Of a stretch of 64,000 bases of DNA, positions 48,837-62,094 are shown piece after piece. A program made the translations under genes and the position numbers. The notes beneath the pieces were generated by a model. The model made no database searches, had not been told where the DNA came from, and worked only from the letters and a program-made list of their open reading frames with translations. The stretch is from Fasciolopsis buskii (lineage: Eukaryota > Platyhelminthes > Trematoda > Plagiorchiida > Fasciolidae): positions 186,001 through 250,000 of the forward strand of contig LUCM01008411.1 of NCBI GenBank assembly GCA_008360955.1, in the 5' to 3' direction. Numbering within the stretch: the first letter of the stretch is position 1; every line of letters starts with the position of its first letter.

Positions 48837-51634
48837 AAAGGTTAGAGGAGGTACACTGTTATGACGTTTATTGTGACGTTTCGATCCAAACTAGAACATG
48901 CTGTCAGATGTACCTGTGAAAAAATTCACAGTTCGAGATTCAGACCACAGAAAGCTAATCACATCGGAAGCCCGAACCTTGAGACAGGCCCCGGGTTAAA
49001 AAACGATCTAACCATATTGTCATGATACAGCGACAGTTGTGTTTCTCTAAGTAGCGCAAGCCAATCCTAGAAAATTTCCAAAACACTAGCTGCCCCATAG
49101 AACATGTTGGAGACTTGTCGTCCAAGTTAATTTCAACAATTTAATCTGTTGATCATCATTGCTTCTCAATATTACTTTCGACTGACTGTCAGTTCTGGTT
49201 CATGCATGTGAATCAAGATCTTCCAATTGAAATTTCCACATCGTGAACCATCTCACGCGCACACCAGAGGATAGATGATGACCTTTAGTCCCACGTCCAT
49301 CATTTCCCACCTATGTACTTTAAGTAGTACTTTATTTATGTGGCTTATAGACTTTAGACAGTCAACCAACTCGTCTCTCTTGAAGTGCTAATAGCGGTTG
49401 AACTTCATCACACGTTGGTTTTCATTTCTTCTTTTGAAGATCAAATACTTGAACCTCTTCAAACGATCGTTGTTTCCGTGCTGATCCACAACTGTGGGGA
49501 TCAAGAGTAACCAGAAACGAGGTTATTCACCACCTGCTATTGCTTCTCAATGCATTCTACAAAACTGCTACTACCATTATTATTGTTATTAATATTATTA
49601 TTATTAATTTGCCGAATGTTTCCAGTGAATTAGGTGAATGGTTATCTTCCCGTTGTAGCCGTGTTAAATGAAACGATTCTCGTTAGTTGAGAGAAGCTCT
49701 CACCGCGTCTGAGTATTCAAGCGAGTTGACGACAGTAGATTTGTACTTCTTACGGCTTATTTATAGTGTAAGAGACACTTTGTTGTAAAACGCAAAAGAG
49801 TATTGTGGTGTCTGCTCCGATATCAACCGGTAAATCGTTGATGCGTCCAATCTCCGATTGTTTATCATCAACGCACATTTACTCTAAGAGATAAAAAAGA
49901 CCAAGTCGAGCCAGTACTTAAGTTTGCTTTCCAGGTCAAAATAAATCACTTACGTTGTTTTTTTTTCTGGTCTGTAATAAATGATCAATCGGTCAACTGG
50001 CTAATTCGGCCCATCATTATAAACTGATCTTATAATGAGACTTGTTTTCATTCAGTTGATCGATCGAAATAACAAGCGCGATGTCACTGCACACTGGCTG
50101 ACCATTCGATCAGGATAATGAACTTGACGACGCATGATCCATCAGCAGGTTGATTTCATACCTGTCAGAGTAGTCCAAGTTACCAGAATTCTCAATCGGA
50201 TTTGGAAATTAAGAAGTCGAGGAGTTTTCAACTTAATTTTATGGATAAGTATCTATGCAAAACATATTTACTTTCCCAGAAACTGTACATCGAACAAGCC
50301 ATCTCATTGGTAGTTGACAAAATTCCAATCATCTGAAGACTAAACTTTGTCCTTTAGGCTTGGTGCTTCACGGAATAAATATAGAACTCAGTTTTCTAAC
50401 AGTGGACCAAGGATGTTGTATATTGGTATCGGGTAATTAAACCATTCAGAATGCTCTTAAGTTTGTCTTAACAGATTCCAATTTCCAAGTGAGTGCCTTA
50501 TCGTTATCTATCTAATAATACGGAAATGAACGACACAGTCATTGCAAAATAAATGAAAGCTTCTCGTGACTGCCATGCAGGCCTACTTTCACCGATCAAA
50601 AATAATCCACTGGTGACCGGCTAGCCAGACACGGATATCAAACGCCACGTGTCTTTTTTTTTGACAAAGGACCGATTCCATCGAGCGATCGTATTCGCGG
50701 TTCTCCATTATTTCTAGTTCATATATATACCGTATCGTTTCGAAGTGATCACGGGAACTATTCATTCTCGCTATTTGAATGGTCTTTTCCCCCATCAGGT
50801 TTACGTAATATTACTAAACGCTTGACAAAATGTAAATAAATTGATGTTGATATTGACTTTTTGTACTTGTTCGAGTCTTCACTATCCTCTTTCTCGTTTC
50901 CAATTTCACAAATGGGGAAGGACTGATTACAAATTGGATTTCATCAAGCCACGGGAGGTCATTCATTACTATCAGAAAAGTAGCATCATTAAATCACGTC
51001 ATGTTTCTCCCGTTCTTCTGTGATTTCTCCCCCATAGACCCGGTTTTGCTTAAAAAATGAAGGTTTTGAAAAATATTTCCTCCTGGAATGAGTGGTAGTC
51101 AGTGGTTTCTTTATCCTATCACGGATGAAATTGCTTACATAATTGTGTTATCTGGAACTGCCTCCATAAAACATTTACACAGAAGACTCTTTCGAACTTT
51201 AATCATTTCCCACATTCTTCGCAAGGTAGCGTCTGCCGTTCTACATTGTTTGGAAGGAATAAATTCTACGAACTTGATTATTTATTACGTGATCTGCATT
51301 CACTCCATGCGGGACCGAATCTCAGCCAAATTTCTAATAGATTTCAAGTGATTAATTATTTTTGCATACGGTTTCTTGCATCCCAAAATCTCGTGATGCA
51401 ACATTGAAGATGAATTTTCTGACCGGAAAGACTGATGCCCGTCTGGACAAAACACAAACTAGGAGGCATAAAAGAAACACCAAAATTCATTATTCCATTG
51501 CCTTCGCTGAAGAAATTGTCCCATGTCCCCAAAGCTCCCTTTGCAGGAATGTAAAATGAAGGTAATCGGGCAAAATAGCTGGCAACTTATCGAACACACC
51601 TGTCCACGATGGACTTTCAGACACACAACCACCC

Positions 51635-51692
51635 ATGCATGCACGCACGCATGCACACACACACACATATATATATGTATATATATATACAA
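51635..51692. repeat. Mixed CA/TA microsatellite downstream of gene D
   Basis: Runs of gcatgcac, acacac and atatatat lie just beyond the AATAAA of gene D. Confidence 0.9.
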
Positions 51693-51712
51693 AGAAAATA
51701 AATTCTATAATT

Positions 51713-51718
51713 TTTATT
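51713..51718 (-). terminator. Polyadenylation signal of gene D
   Basis: AATAAA on the minus strand (context aacaataataaaaatt) lies 61-66 bases beyond the gene D TAA at 51779-51781. This is a normal distance for a short 3' UTR. The mixed CA/TA microsatellite begins just past the expected cleavage site. Confidence 0.4.
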
Positions 51719-51778
51719 ATTGTTAATGAAATAGTTGTTCTGTTTTCTGTCACAATGCACACAAACACACTAGAATCG

Positions 51779-54160
51779 TTACCATTTGTACATTCTTTTC
51801 AATTGACGGTTCATTTGTTGCGCCGCGGCGCACTGATTGGCAGGGGCTAAGGAATAGTTTTTGTATAAACATTTGTGTGCATAACGTTGACAATTTCCAC
51901 ATTTCTTACAAACTGCTGTCATCTCTTCGGGGCTTCCATTTTTCGGTACTTCTGAAAAATGGAATAGAAAAATAGTGAATAAGTCAGAGAATGGAAAATA
52001 GTTAGAATATGTTACAGTGATGACGATAAGATAGAAGGAGCTTTCTGGTAACACATGACAATTTCTGATAGTTCGAACCCGATGGTTAGTCTTCTTCTAA
52101 TTCGAATTGGGATATAATCATCATTCCGGAAACAGTCAAGGTTTTGTGACTGCTAAAGTTCAGCTTTTGTTTCTGCTATGATTAGCAAGGTTTTGCGCTG
52201 ATCCACTCCAATCTCGTTTACTACTTCATATCACAGTCTACTTGAATGCAGAAATATGAGAGAGTAGTGGAGAGTTTGAAAAATGTGATTAAATTGAGAA
52301 AGCTCTAAAAAGGAGAAAAATTTTCAATACAACTACAGCATTCGGTTATTTCCATCCGGTTCGTGTAATTGTGCAGCGATGAAAGATCTTGCCAGTCACA
52401 ATCTGAGAGTCTAGTTTGTCCTTCTCGGACTACGTTACCGGGTGGTATTTCTGTGCTAGTTTTCCTGACATCGATTGCTTCTCAGTCAGCAGCTAGCACA
52501 AACTTTATTGGATGTCGTTCATCCCGGAGGCCTAGATCACTTGTTTGAAGCTGGTAAAATCAGGTCCACAATCACCGATTCACCTATTAGGAACGATCAA
52601 TATTAAGAACATGCTCGTCTTACTGTATAAACGTGCAACTAGTTTTTTCATTTGACTGTACACCGAGGTGGTTTACAAAGACGTTCAGTTCACAGTATTT
52701 TTGAATTATATTTCCACCAGTGATTCAGTTGGCCCATTGATATCGGATTATCATAGATCCGATAGGGATGTGTCCATTTAGCCTATATTTACCTGTGCAT
52801 ACGACAAGGTTGGTTGATTGTCGGTTTCCTAGACAGCAATTTTCTAGCAGATTTATACTTAGCAAATCTTGTGAAACAGATGTGCGCGAGTAGCATTACC
52901 ACAATCTCAGCGTTTTGAAGTAGCAAATCAAAACCTAAGTGAATGTAATGTGTCGGAAAAACTGTATGAGTTTTCAAAATAACAGACCATGGTTTTTGAA
53001 GTCGGTTTTATTCACAGCTCAGGTGGTTATCAAACGCTATCGATCGATCATTGTTACTGGCGTACAGTTGGCAACCTAAGATCAACCACCAATGTCTTAA
53101 GGTAACAGACGGTATTCAGATAATCCTAGCGGCAAAAGCCAGTCATACAGCAATGATCAATAAACTGTCATCCATCCACATGGGATTGCTCTCTACCGGT
53201 CAAGGTGATCAGTGAGAGGAGATTGACATGTACACGTGCTGTCTCGCTAGCCGAATCTACCGAGTGGTGGCCGCAGCAAATGAACTTTTGCACGTAGAGT
53301 TCGTGAGACGGTTTCGCGGAGCAAACCGTTTTTTCTCTGTATCAAGATTCGTTCTCTACGGTTCATACAAGTCCTTTTGGGCAAACGCACTGAAGAGTTG
53401 TTGCGGTTAAAATACCAGTTTTTATGTATCTTGCAATTTACTCAGGCAGGTTGGCACCTGAACAGCTACTAAATTCACCAAGGTCACGAATCGGTATACA
53501 TATCTCATAATCGAAATACAATTCACGGTTTCTGGTTTGTAAGACTTTGTGATGACTGAAATTGGCATTTGAATCGCAAACGTTTCAACACCACCTGAAC
53601 CAGCCTTATCAACAGGTTAGCAGTGGACTCTGAGGTTGCCTACATTTACGCTGGTTCTATCCAAAAACATGACCTTGACCAGGGTAAAGAATCTAACCTT
53701 GAACCTCTTCCAACATGTTAAGTAAGGAAACTTTCAAAATAATAGCAACTGAAAACTTATAGATATCACCTTCTGAAGCTGGCCTTAAATGTGATCGAGG
53801 CAAGTTCACAATGGTTTCACATTTTCATGGAGTAGACCTTACAAAAATATCACATGAAATTCTTAAAAATACCTGTTCTAGTCACAATAGAGTTTTGTTA
53901 TTCGGTACCAAAAGATGGGACAAATTTTCTGTCAACTGATAGTCAAGTACACCAGGACTACTGTCCCATTTTTCATCCTTCCCAGAATGTAAGATTAAAA
54001 TACGGAACTCACTGCACTTCTGGTGTCCTGTGGCCCAGTCATAGCAGACGGTGACAATTTTTTTCATGGCATAGTTACAATCCGCATTGAATAGATGCTG
54101 TTCGGATGCACTGTGACAAGCGCCGATAGTCAACAAAACCAGGAGCAACACGAATCCCGG
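51779..54160 (-). CDS. Gene D: divergent secreted 8-Cys protein, two coding exons recognised
   Basis: Exons at 54013-54160 (148 nt; acceptor cactatag, donor GTGAGTT) and 51779-51951 (173 nt; acceptor ccatttttcag, stop TAA) are separated by a 2061-nt intron. The phase-1 join forms a Lys codon. The leader is PGFVLLLVLLTIGACHSA. The Cys framework is the same as in genes A to C: C-x10-C-x9-C, then C-x2-C-x2-C-x6-C-x12-C, ending in AAAQQMNRQLKRMYKW. Most residues between cysteines differ from A, B and C, and the Lys-rich stretches are reduced. No ATG lies in the leader exon. A possible 24-nt start exon, MLRENLFV at 54246-54269 before gtattt, would join in frame but has a weak donor. An AATAAA signal lies 61-66 bases past the stop. 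This is a diverged paralogue of unknown function. Confidence 0.72.
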
Positions 54161-54816
54161 CTATAGTGGAGGTAGACAACAGAATGAACGAATAAATTCC
54201 GCACAGCTACTCCAGTACAACTGAGGATGAAAAGAAAAAAAATACCACGAACAAGTTTTCACGCAGCATGAACCGTGGGGAATGCTGCGCCTGACAGTTA
54301 GGTTGTCATGTTTCCCGTGATCGTTCTGTTTCAGCTATGATGTGTGCACATGTGATTGTGTAAAGCTTATTTTTATTGACAATCGACCCTGATCACTGGT
54401 CAGCGAAATGGCTATAAGAATTTGCATCAAAATTCTAAACCAATTGGTTAAAAACGTTAGGCGACCGGGTACGGTTTTATATCCGAATTCACTCGCATTG
54501 TGTGTGGTAACTGCAACCTAGTTTTGAAAAAAAAACCTACCGCACATCCGAATGCCATTTAAAAAGAAGTAAGCGAGCGAAAAGAACACTCATGTCTGGG
54601 ACACCGAATGCTCACATTCATTATGCCGCAACTGGAATCAAGCATGAATCAGACTAACCTTAACAAACTTATATATAAACAGGAGTGCATATTCTTGCAT
54701 CACCCCTTCAAACAGTCTTGTTCGCGAACAAAATAAATTCCACCAATGAATGAGAATCGTGAGTAAGTGAGTGCGCACGTGTTTAGCATGCAAGCAGTGA
54801 CAGGTACACTGGGTGC

Positions 54817-54820
<4 letters not shown>

Positions 54821-54845
<25 letters not shown>
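54821..54845. repeat. (AG)n microsatellite
   Basis: Twelve and a half ag units, about 0.65 kb upstream of gene D exon 2. Confidence 0.95.
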
Positions 54846-54849
<4 letters not shown>

Positions 54850-56487
54850 CGGTCCTAAAGTGGAGCACGATGAAAATCCTTAATCTCTTACCCCAGCATA
54901 CACATGCACATTCACTCACTTTCGACTGCCTGCATCAAACAAAAGGTCGGCAACGAAATCCACGGCTTTTCAGGGTTACATCATCATGTGCAAACTCAGT
55001 TAGGTCCAGTCGAATCTGAAATTCCCGAATAAGATTTGATCGAGTCTCGGTACGATGATTGCAACTTTCACTTGGCCAGATAAAAGAGCTGGGCTGAAAT
55101 GCGCTTCGTAGTGACGTCTTTACATCGCAATATATTGAGAAGAATTTTTAAGAGGGATTGTATTGCACAGGGACGCGATTTGTGCTGTTACACGCATATC
55201 TTTTTGAGTTTGACTTTTTGAATCACTTAAGAGGCGACTAAATTTGTGTGATGATATAGTTCCAGACGAAAATGTATTTCGTTTTCATGGTGGAGAAAAT
55301 CATAAAGTCAATTTTACTGGGCGCTTATTGGATATGCATCAATTTTTCAACCATAAAATGATCATTTGGCTCGGCACGCATAACACGACCTCTGCTGGAC
55401 CACACCTCTCTGGCACTGCCAATGCTTTGACCTATTGGCAGCAGTTACCGTAATTGTCTACATTAGAAGATAATAAACTCATTCGTACCTTTTCCCAAGA
55501 GGATGGAGCACCGGGTCATTTTACAAAGCCTGTTCTATTGTGCTTTTAGGAACGGTTTCCTCGTCAGCGGATTGGAAACAGCGAGCAGATCACGCGACTA
55601 GAGAGGTCTCCTGATCCTGCCCTTTTAGACGTTCTTTGTGAAACCTACCGAAAGCTATGGTCTACACTCCACAGTCGAGAACAATGGAGCAGAGTAAAGG
55701 AAAAAATCAAATAGTTTCAGTATGCATACAAATGCGGGATGTCAAGAATACTCTCACTAGTCTAATCTAACGATCCAGGGTCCAGAAGTATATAGAATTT
55801 GACGGAATACATTATAGGACTTAGTTTAAACTCGCATGGGTTGTTTCGTTCATTACTAAAATGAGAATTTCCCTGTCACTTCCTTTTCAACGATCTAGTT
55901 TTTTGTGTTATGCCGAAAAGCACCATGACTAGGTTACTCTTGATGGACGAGTAATAATGATGATAATATTAACTTTTTCCTTATGGATAAATGGTAGATT
56001 TGTGTGGAGGGTTACGAATAACAAACCGAAAGACCGTGGTATAAGGATAAGTGAGAATTGAAACAGTGATGCGTCTCGGTCAATTAAGGCTTACTAATGA
56101 CACACTTCAAATAGTCACTTGCCTCTTAATGCCTATTCTTGGTGATCATTTTGATAGCGAACGCCATTCAAGTCTCTGCATGACTGGAAGCGTGCGTTCT
56201 ATCGTGATTGCATAAGGTCAAACAAAAGGGTCAGGCACTTCATGATTGATGTGCCTGCGTATTAAACTTCTTGGAGCATTAAAACTACGGGGTACCTAGC
56301 AAGCTGGAAGCAGACATCCGACGCTTCCTCGACTCTGCATCAAATTTCTTTTGATACTGAAGCAATGGCTAATCCATCCTAGGATTAGATGTCTTATCGG
56401 TTTCTGTTTTGGTTATGCCACGTTGGTGCCATTTTCCTGACTATCCTGGGATGTTTTCTCTGCGTATAAATGGAAAGAAGCTATGTC

Positions 56488-56673
56488 TGGTAAGATATCT
56501 TTTATCCTTAACTTCCTTGATTAATGAAACAACGATGTACATTAATTTTCAGGAAGGGGGCCGCGGCCAGCAGAGGGCTGCCAAGTGGGGAAGTTGACCG
56601 GGGGTGGGCGGATTCGAATTCGCGGGCTTCACGTCCAAACGCCACCATCTTATCCGTTTTGCCTCCGCCGGCC
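56488..56673 (-). mobile_element. Second tRNA-like SINE family, copy 2
   Basis: It shares with 42459-42610 the blocks ccgcggccagcagag, ctgccaagtggggaag, tgggcggattcgaattcgcg and gtccaaacgccacca (plus-strand reading) as well as the cttcctt.att.atgaaaca flank. An extra stretch of about 20 bases lies between flank and head in this copy. On the minus strand it has an RNA polymerase III-type A/B-box layout. Confidence 0.6.
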
Positions 56674-59600
56674 TAAGTTGATCGTGCTAGACTAATTCGG
56701 CAAGCCAAACGCAAAAACTTTGCCTCATTCAAACTAATACCGTGATTAAAGTCCAAAGCAAGAAAAGAATAGGCTACAAAAACAAACTGCGACCAAGCGC
56801 GTTCAACGGGACCAACTCAACTTTGTCATTCAACTTTAGGTTCATAGCAGAGATTGTCTAAAACGAAATGACCGACCCGAATTCCATAACAAACACTGAT
56901 CAATGCGCAGTTGAACACTACTTACATTCCATTCGCTTATTGTTCTTATCATCACTTGAATTTGAGATGCGCTCAGTTCATCTTACATCGTCCGTATGTA
57001 CCTCATTTTCCCGGGCATCTTCATTCACGAGCCCATGAATAGCGCGATGAGCACAGTTCAGTCTGGCTCATTTGTTTGACCAAGTGAATACTGACATAAT
57101 CGTGTTTGAGACCCGACCAAATCTCCGATCACTCGTTTTCTTCGGACTCAAGTAGGCTTCGTTAATTTGGACAGATTATACAGTCCTGAATGAGCCATGG
57201 ATTTCATTGTGCAGCGCGTGCAGTGTAGGCAAGCAAAGTCAGAGTGTGTGCATGTTTATGCTGGGTTAAGAGATTGAGGATTTTCGTTTTGCTCCAGTAT
57301 CACACCGTTTCCTATCCTTTGACACACCCCGTGAAGAGCGCATATCGAAGCAGAATCACGAAGTTGTGAGTTAGAAAACTCCGAAATCCGTGTTCTAGCT
57401 AAACCATACCATTCGAAGATCCTAGTAGTAATCTGTCCTTCCACATTTCTTGTTTGTGCCTGTCTTTATTTTTTGTTTGCTAAAGTTGCACATCTTAAAA
57501 GAGAGCAGTGAAGAGGTAGATTTGGTTGTGATGGCGACGATGACATAAGTGAGCTGTTGATTCATATTAACTCCGCAATTTCTGAAACTTATATAGCTTT
57601 TCTTCTGGTAGTGTCCGCGCAAGTGGTGAAATTTCTTTCTCATAATTGATTCACTGTATGTACATTTACCTATAAATTCACGTTTTCTAACATAATTAAA
57701 TGCTTTTTGGATGCTTTCAGACAACCACTCTGAAACTGTATGAATTAGTAAATCATTAAAAATATTAGATTGTGAAAATAATTTCGGTATGTGGTTTACG
57801 AATACCACAGTCATCATAGTCCGGCTGCGAAGAAAGCCGTCACATGACGCTGACGAACATATCGTGGTCTCATAGTTGGTCTACTTTTGTTGATTTCTTC
57901 GACTGAGAAGTTGTGAGATCGATTTTTCAGCTTTAACACAATGGAAAAGTAGTCCGAGTGAGTTGACAATAACGGATGGATAGAATTTCCGTTTTTCTCA
58001 ACCATCACCTGTTCTGATCAGCCCGAAACCTTACAAGGTGAATCACCCTTAAAACACCGTGGTTCAGCGTTGCTCCAAAACTATAGATACCGTCAGTCGT
58101 GAGATATTTATGCCTCAAACGATCGTTAATCGAGTCCACTATCGTTTAACGGCCTTTATCATCCAGGCCTTTTGTCATCGCCATCACTCCGAAAGTGAAC
58201 ATCCTGTCAGCACATACCAAGTGATGGTTGACCTCATTTCTGGACAGGGATATGCTTGCCGCTCATGGTAAACCAGGTGTTGGCGTAAACACAGAAATAA
58301 CATGGAACGCATATCGTCCAAGATGTAAATGTGAACAAGAAACCAACCAATGCAAATGCTTCACATTAGTTGTGACTTCTTTACCGGTTCGCGTCTTTTC
58401 TCGTTTTCGTGGAATCCCATCAACTGGCTCGTTCCACTGGTCCCAAGCAGTCCCCGAAAGATTTTGACTCCGTCCATTCTGATCCCCTGAAACGCGTTAT
58501 ATGCAAACATTTCATATTGCATCTTGACAGTTTTGATCGTTTAACGTCCGTTGGTGTCTAGAGAGAATCAGTGTTGCTTATCCGCGTGACAATCTTTGTA
58601 ACCACGACATGGGTAACGAAACTGTTCTACCCCTGACCATCATCGTCATCGGCCATAAACTACATCTAATTCCATTCGTTTTTGGCACGTTTTCACTTAT
58701 TCATGCAAATGTAAATTTTCATTGTATTACTTTCCACCCTGACTTCTGTCTCTCCCTTAAACATGCATTCTTCGAAAGTTGTTCAAGCTTTATAGAATGG
58801 AACTACTGTGATAAATTCAGATTACCCGGTAGTATTTACCTTTTGCGGATATCATTTTGTCTGTTTTGCTTTGACGTCAAATTTTGCTTGTGTGACGTCA
58901 GTTTGGATGCATTTATCTCATTGAACATAGTATTTCTAAGGTTGCGTTTCATCGGGCACATTCGACTGCTTTCGTTCAAAAGCCCCATTGATTGTGGTTT
59001 GGTATTTTGTTAACTGACATATTTCTAATACTTTCTTCCTGTTGCTTGTATACGGTGGAAACTTCCAATGATATCATTATATGTCCAAATTCATACTTGC
59101 TCTGCCCACAAACTGACTATAGGCACCGGAAATCTCGTCCCATTGACTGAGACAAACACGACTCACACGCACATCCACATATACAAGCATGAGCACACAG
59201 ACAAAACGGTCGAGAAAAAGACCCGGGAATTCTAACGGAATATCGTTCGGGTTAATCCAACTTCGCTGTAGAGCTTCGACCTTTAATTTGTCTGGTTACG
59301 TTAAATGCCAGTAACGATGGTCAGATCTGACAACCTGTGAAAGCGAAATTAAAGTCCAAAAATAACCCGTTTCTCTCATCCTGTTATCTCCGTTTTTCCT
59401 AGCGTATAGACACATGTACAATTATACTTATTGATGACGTGATGAAAAGTGCTGTCGAAGTCACCGGGCATTGCAGACAAGACCAAGGATAAATTACCGT
59501 TACTGACCTCATCAGTGTTATTATATATGCAATGTTACTCAAAACGGTGGTACGACAAGACACCTTTCTAGCCCTATTGGGAAACTCCAACTACGGCGGT

Positions 59601-62094
59601 TTTTGTACGGAGACGGAGTCATCTCAGGTGCCAATGTGTCACAATAAGTGGAAACTCTTCACGCTGTGGGAGTTAGTCCAACGCTTTCTGTCGTGTAGTG
59701 TCTCAAGAGCCGGTCATGAGCGTTCAAATTAACGATTCTGGCAATCAAATAAGCGATAACCAGCCTACTTCTAATACCAAATCTGCGTTCTCAATGTAAA
59801 CTCCTACACTCGATTAATTTGTCATAACTAAAGACTGAAAATATGCTGGAACACGATGGGTGCAAGAATCTAAAGTCGGTTAAGTAACCAACATCTACCA
59901 TCTGAAGACACTGATCGCGCCCAAAACACCATCATGTATCCCCTTCTCCAACACTGTCTCTCTTGGTGAGTAGAACCCATATCCGTCTCGTCAAGTAACC
60001 ATTCTGCAATCAAGAAGCCAAACTGTTTGAGCGAGGTGCACAGAACTGAAGCAAGTTTGAGTCTACTTGATATTTCTCTGAAGTTGAAAGATCCGGTGTA
60101 TCGTGACGCAGTTAGTTCATTTCCGTTTTACGGATGAAAGTGCGATAGTTCAAGTAAAAGTTACTTAACAGTCAGGTATACCTTCGCGCTAGCTTGCCTA
60201 GACGACTGACCAATAAGAACCGTGTCGACAAGCAGTCGTGAAGTTCGAACATTCCTCGAATGTCAATGAATGAAATGTATTCCCCCAGTCGGGATATCCT
60301 CGATTTTGCATATAAACGCATGAGCTGTGAGTAAAAGTCGAACGTGTTTCGCAGCTCTTGCGGACTTCTTGTTGTCTCCGCTTGGTCATAAACAATTCAC
60401 TGCCTGCTGGTAATTCCTACTGATATACTGATATAGGTCCCAATACTGTAGCTATGCATAAAGTTTGCCTACTGAGCGAGTCACAAGATCACATGGTACA
60501 GTCCTGTACAGCTCGCTATAGTCTGTGGACACAATCGACTAATCAAAACCGTGGCTGCCCGAAAGTATTCCATCAATCAGGAAGCTTCGTATTTCGTATG
60601 TAAACAAATGATTTGTAAATAAACTCCCAGCCATCCGGTCTGCTTAAAGTCTTTAATTGCATAGTATGGGTCAGGGTCATTCTAGGGCGCATGGGCAGTC
60701 CCTAATCGTGCCCTGATGGTTTCGGTAGAATCCCATATTACAATTTCCAGTACCAGTAATACCGGGAACTTCTGTCAGTTCACCTAGATTGTCTTCCACA
60801 AAGATGACGACGTACATGGGTAATTTGTCTTTATGCATAAATTAAGTGTTTATTCATTTATGAATTCGTGATACACAGTCAGAATATTTCGTTTAGACTG
60901 GATTTTTGTCCATATCAAAAGTTATCGCTGATTTTCCTTGGCGCTTCCAGAGGCAATAGTCGAAAGACGTTTCATCGAACGATCGTTCGGTCGAAGGATA
61001 TTGTTCAGTTTAGTGGACTATCCAACAGATAAATATCAGTAGCTAGTGTTTTTCAAGGGTTGGTAAGTTCATGTGCTTGATCGCCCACTCACAATAGGGC
61101 CACCTTGGTTTTGTCTCACTCAGGTGCACTGTTTTCAACTTTGCTCTATTATGTTTCATATACGCTTATGTATTCAAGACAGCGTGCAAATGATTAATTC
61201 GTGTACTACCAAAACAATATGTTATATGTAATGTATATGGCGACATAAATGCAGCCATTACTTAGAAAAAAATAGAAGGAGTTGTGTATTCAATGTTGCA
61301 CTAGAATATACGGGATTGTGCGCTGATGTATGCTTGGTTCTCAAGGCTTCAATACTTGATTTATAGTGGTAAGCGACTATAAAATCATCACTTGCACATA
61401 TCAAACACTCCCTGCAAAGAACACAGAAAGCAACTTGTCCTGCTTTGCAGTATGACATCACTTTCATGTCGATTCTAAACAAGCGTGATAACCGGATTCT
61501 GTAGACGAAGGAGGAGTGAGAGCACAAATCACTGGGTGATCTACAGCTAGGCTTGTGTACAACTGGACTAAAACGTCCTTTGGCCCTGATTAGGTTCTTT
61601 TCAAGAAGAGCGGTTTTAAGACTTTTAGACTCCGTACAATTCTATCAGCATGAGACATGGTGATAAAATAGAACCTGATACAAGCACAGACGTCAACAGC
61701 GTTCATGATAATGATGATGAAGATGATAATAATGATGATATATTTGAGTTAAATTCAGTTTTACCAATATCAACTTTGAATCAATGTGTTCTGGTTGTGG
61801 TTGCTACCTCACAGCACCAAATAATCAAAACAGAAAAAGAAAACGCGATGCAGCGGAATATCGAGTGTGGGGTATAATACGTTGAGGGATTATAAAAAAA
61901 AGTGCTGGAATTTCCAGTGCAAGAACACCGCGAACTGCGATACACAGCCATATCACAAGCTGGCTCCAACCATCATTTTGAGGGATCCGAGGACCCCAAC
62001 TCCGTAGTTTGTTGTATTGTGTAGACTTTCGCATACAAATTATGTCGCGTTTTAGTCGAAAAGTGGGGGGAAAACAGGAAAGAAGTTATACTCA
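56674..62094. other. No recognised gene
   Basis: Several ORFs of 60-134 codons (for example 58609-59013 plus and 57422-57817 minus) with no recognisable domain. They are probably chance frames, though an undetected multi-exon gene cannot be excluded. Confidence 0.45.
61700..61745 (+). repeat. GAT-rich microsatellite-like tract
   Basis: Imperfect gat/aat repeat (gataatgatgatgaagatg...). It gives an acidic stretch in a 75-codon plus-strand ORF that shows no other recognisable feature. Confidence 0.5.

Larger units (their letters stand above)
47773..51778. other. No recognised gene
   Basis: AT microsatellite near 48.8 kb, an att-rich run near 49.6 kb and the CA/TA microsatellite at 51.6 kb. 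The right edge holds the 3' UTR of gene D. Confidence 0.5.

Noticed and set aside
54395..54430. ATG reading MQILIAISLT about 55 bases after a TATAAAA on the minus strand, as gene D start
   Set aside because: The TATA-to-ATG layout resembles gene C, but no phase-0 GT donor follows; the only nearby GT is phase 1 and shifts the leader out of frame.
58609..59013. 134-codon plus-strand ORF rich in F, C and I as a membrane protein gene
   Set aside because: Composition follows the local pyrimidine-rich sequence; no start context, splice sites or family match.
61258..61527. Minus-strand ORF with closely spaced cysteines (CVLCRECLIC) as a family exon
   Set aside because: The later C-x6-C-x12-C and QQ motif are absent and no matching acceptor in frame was found.
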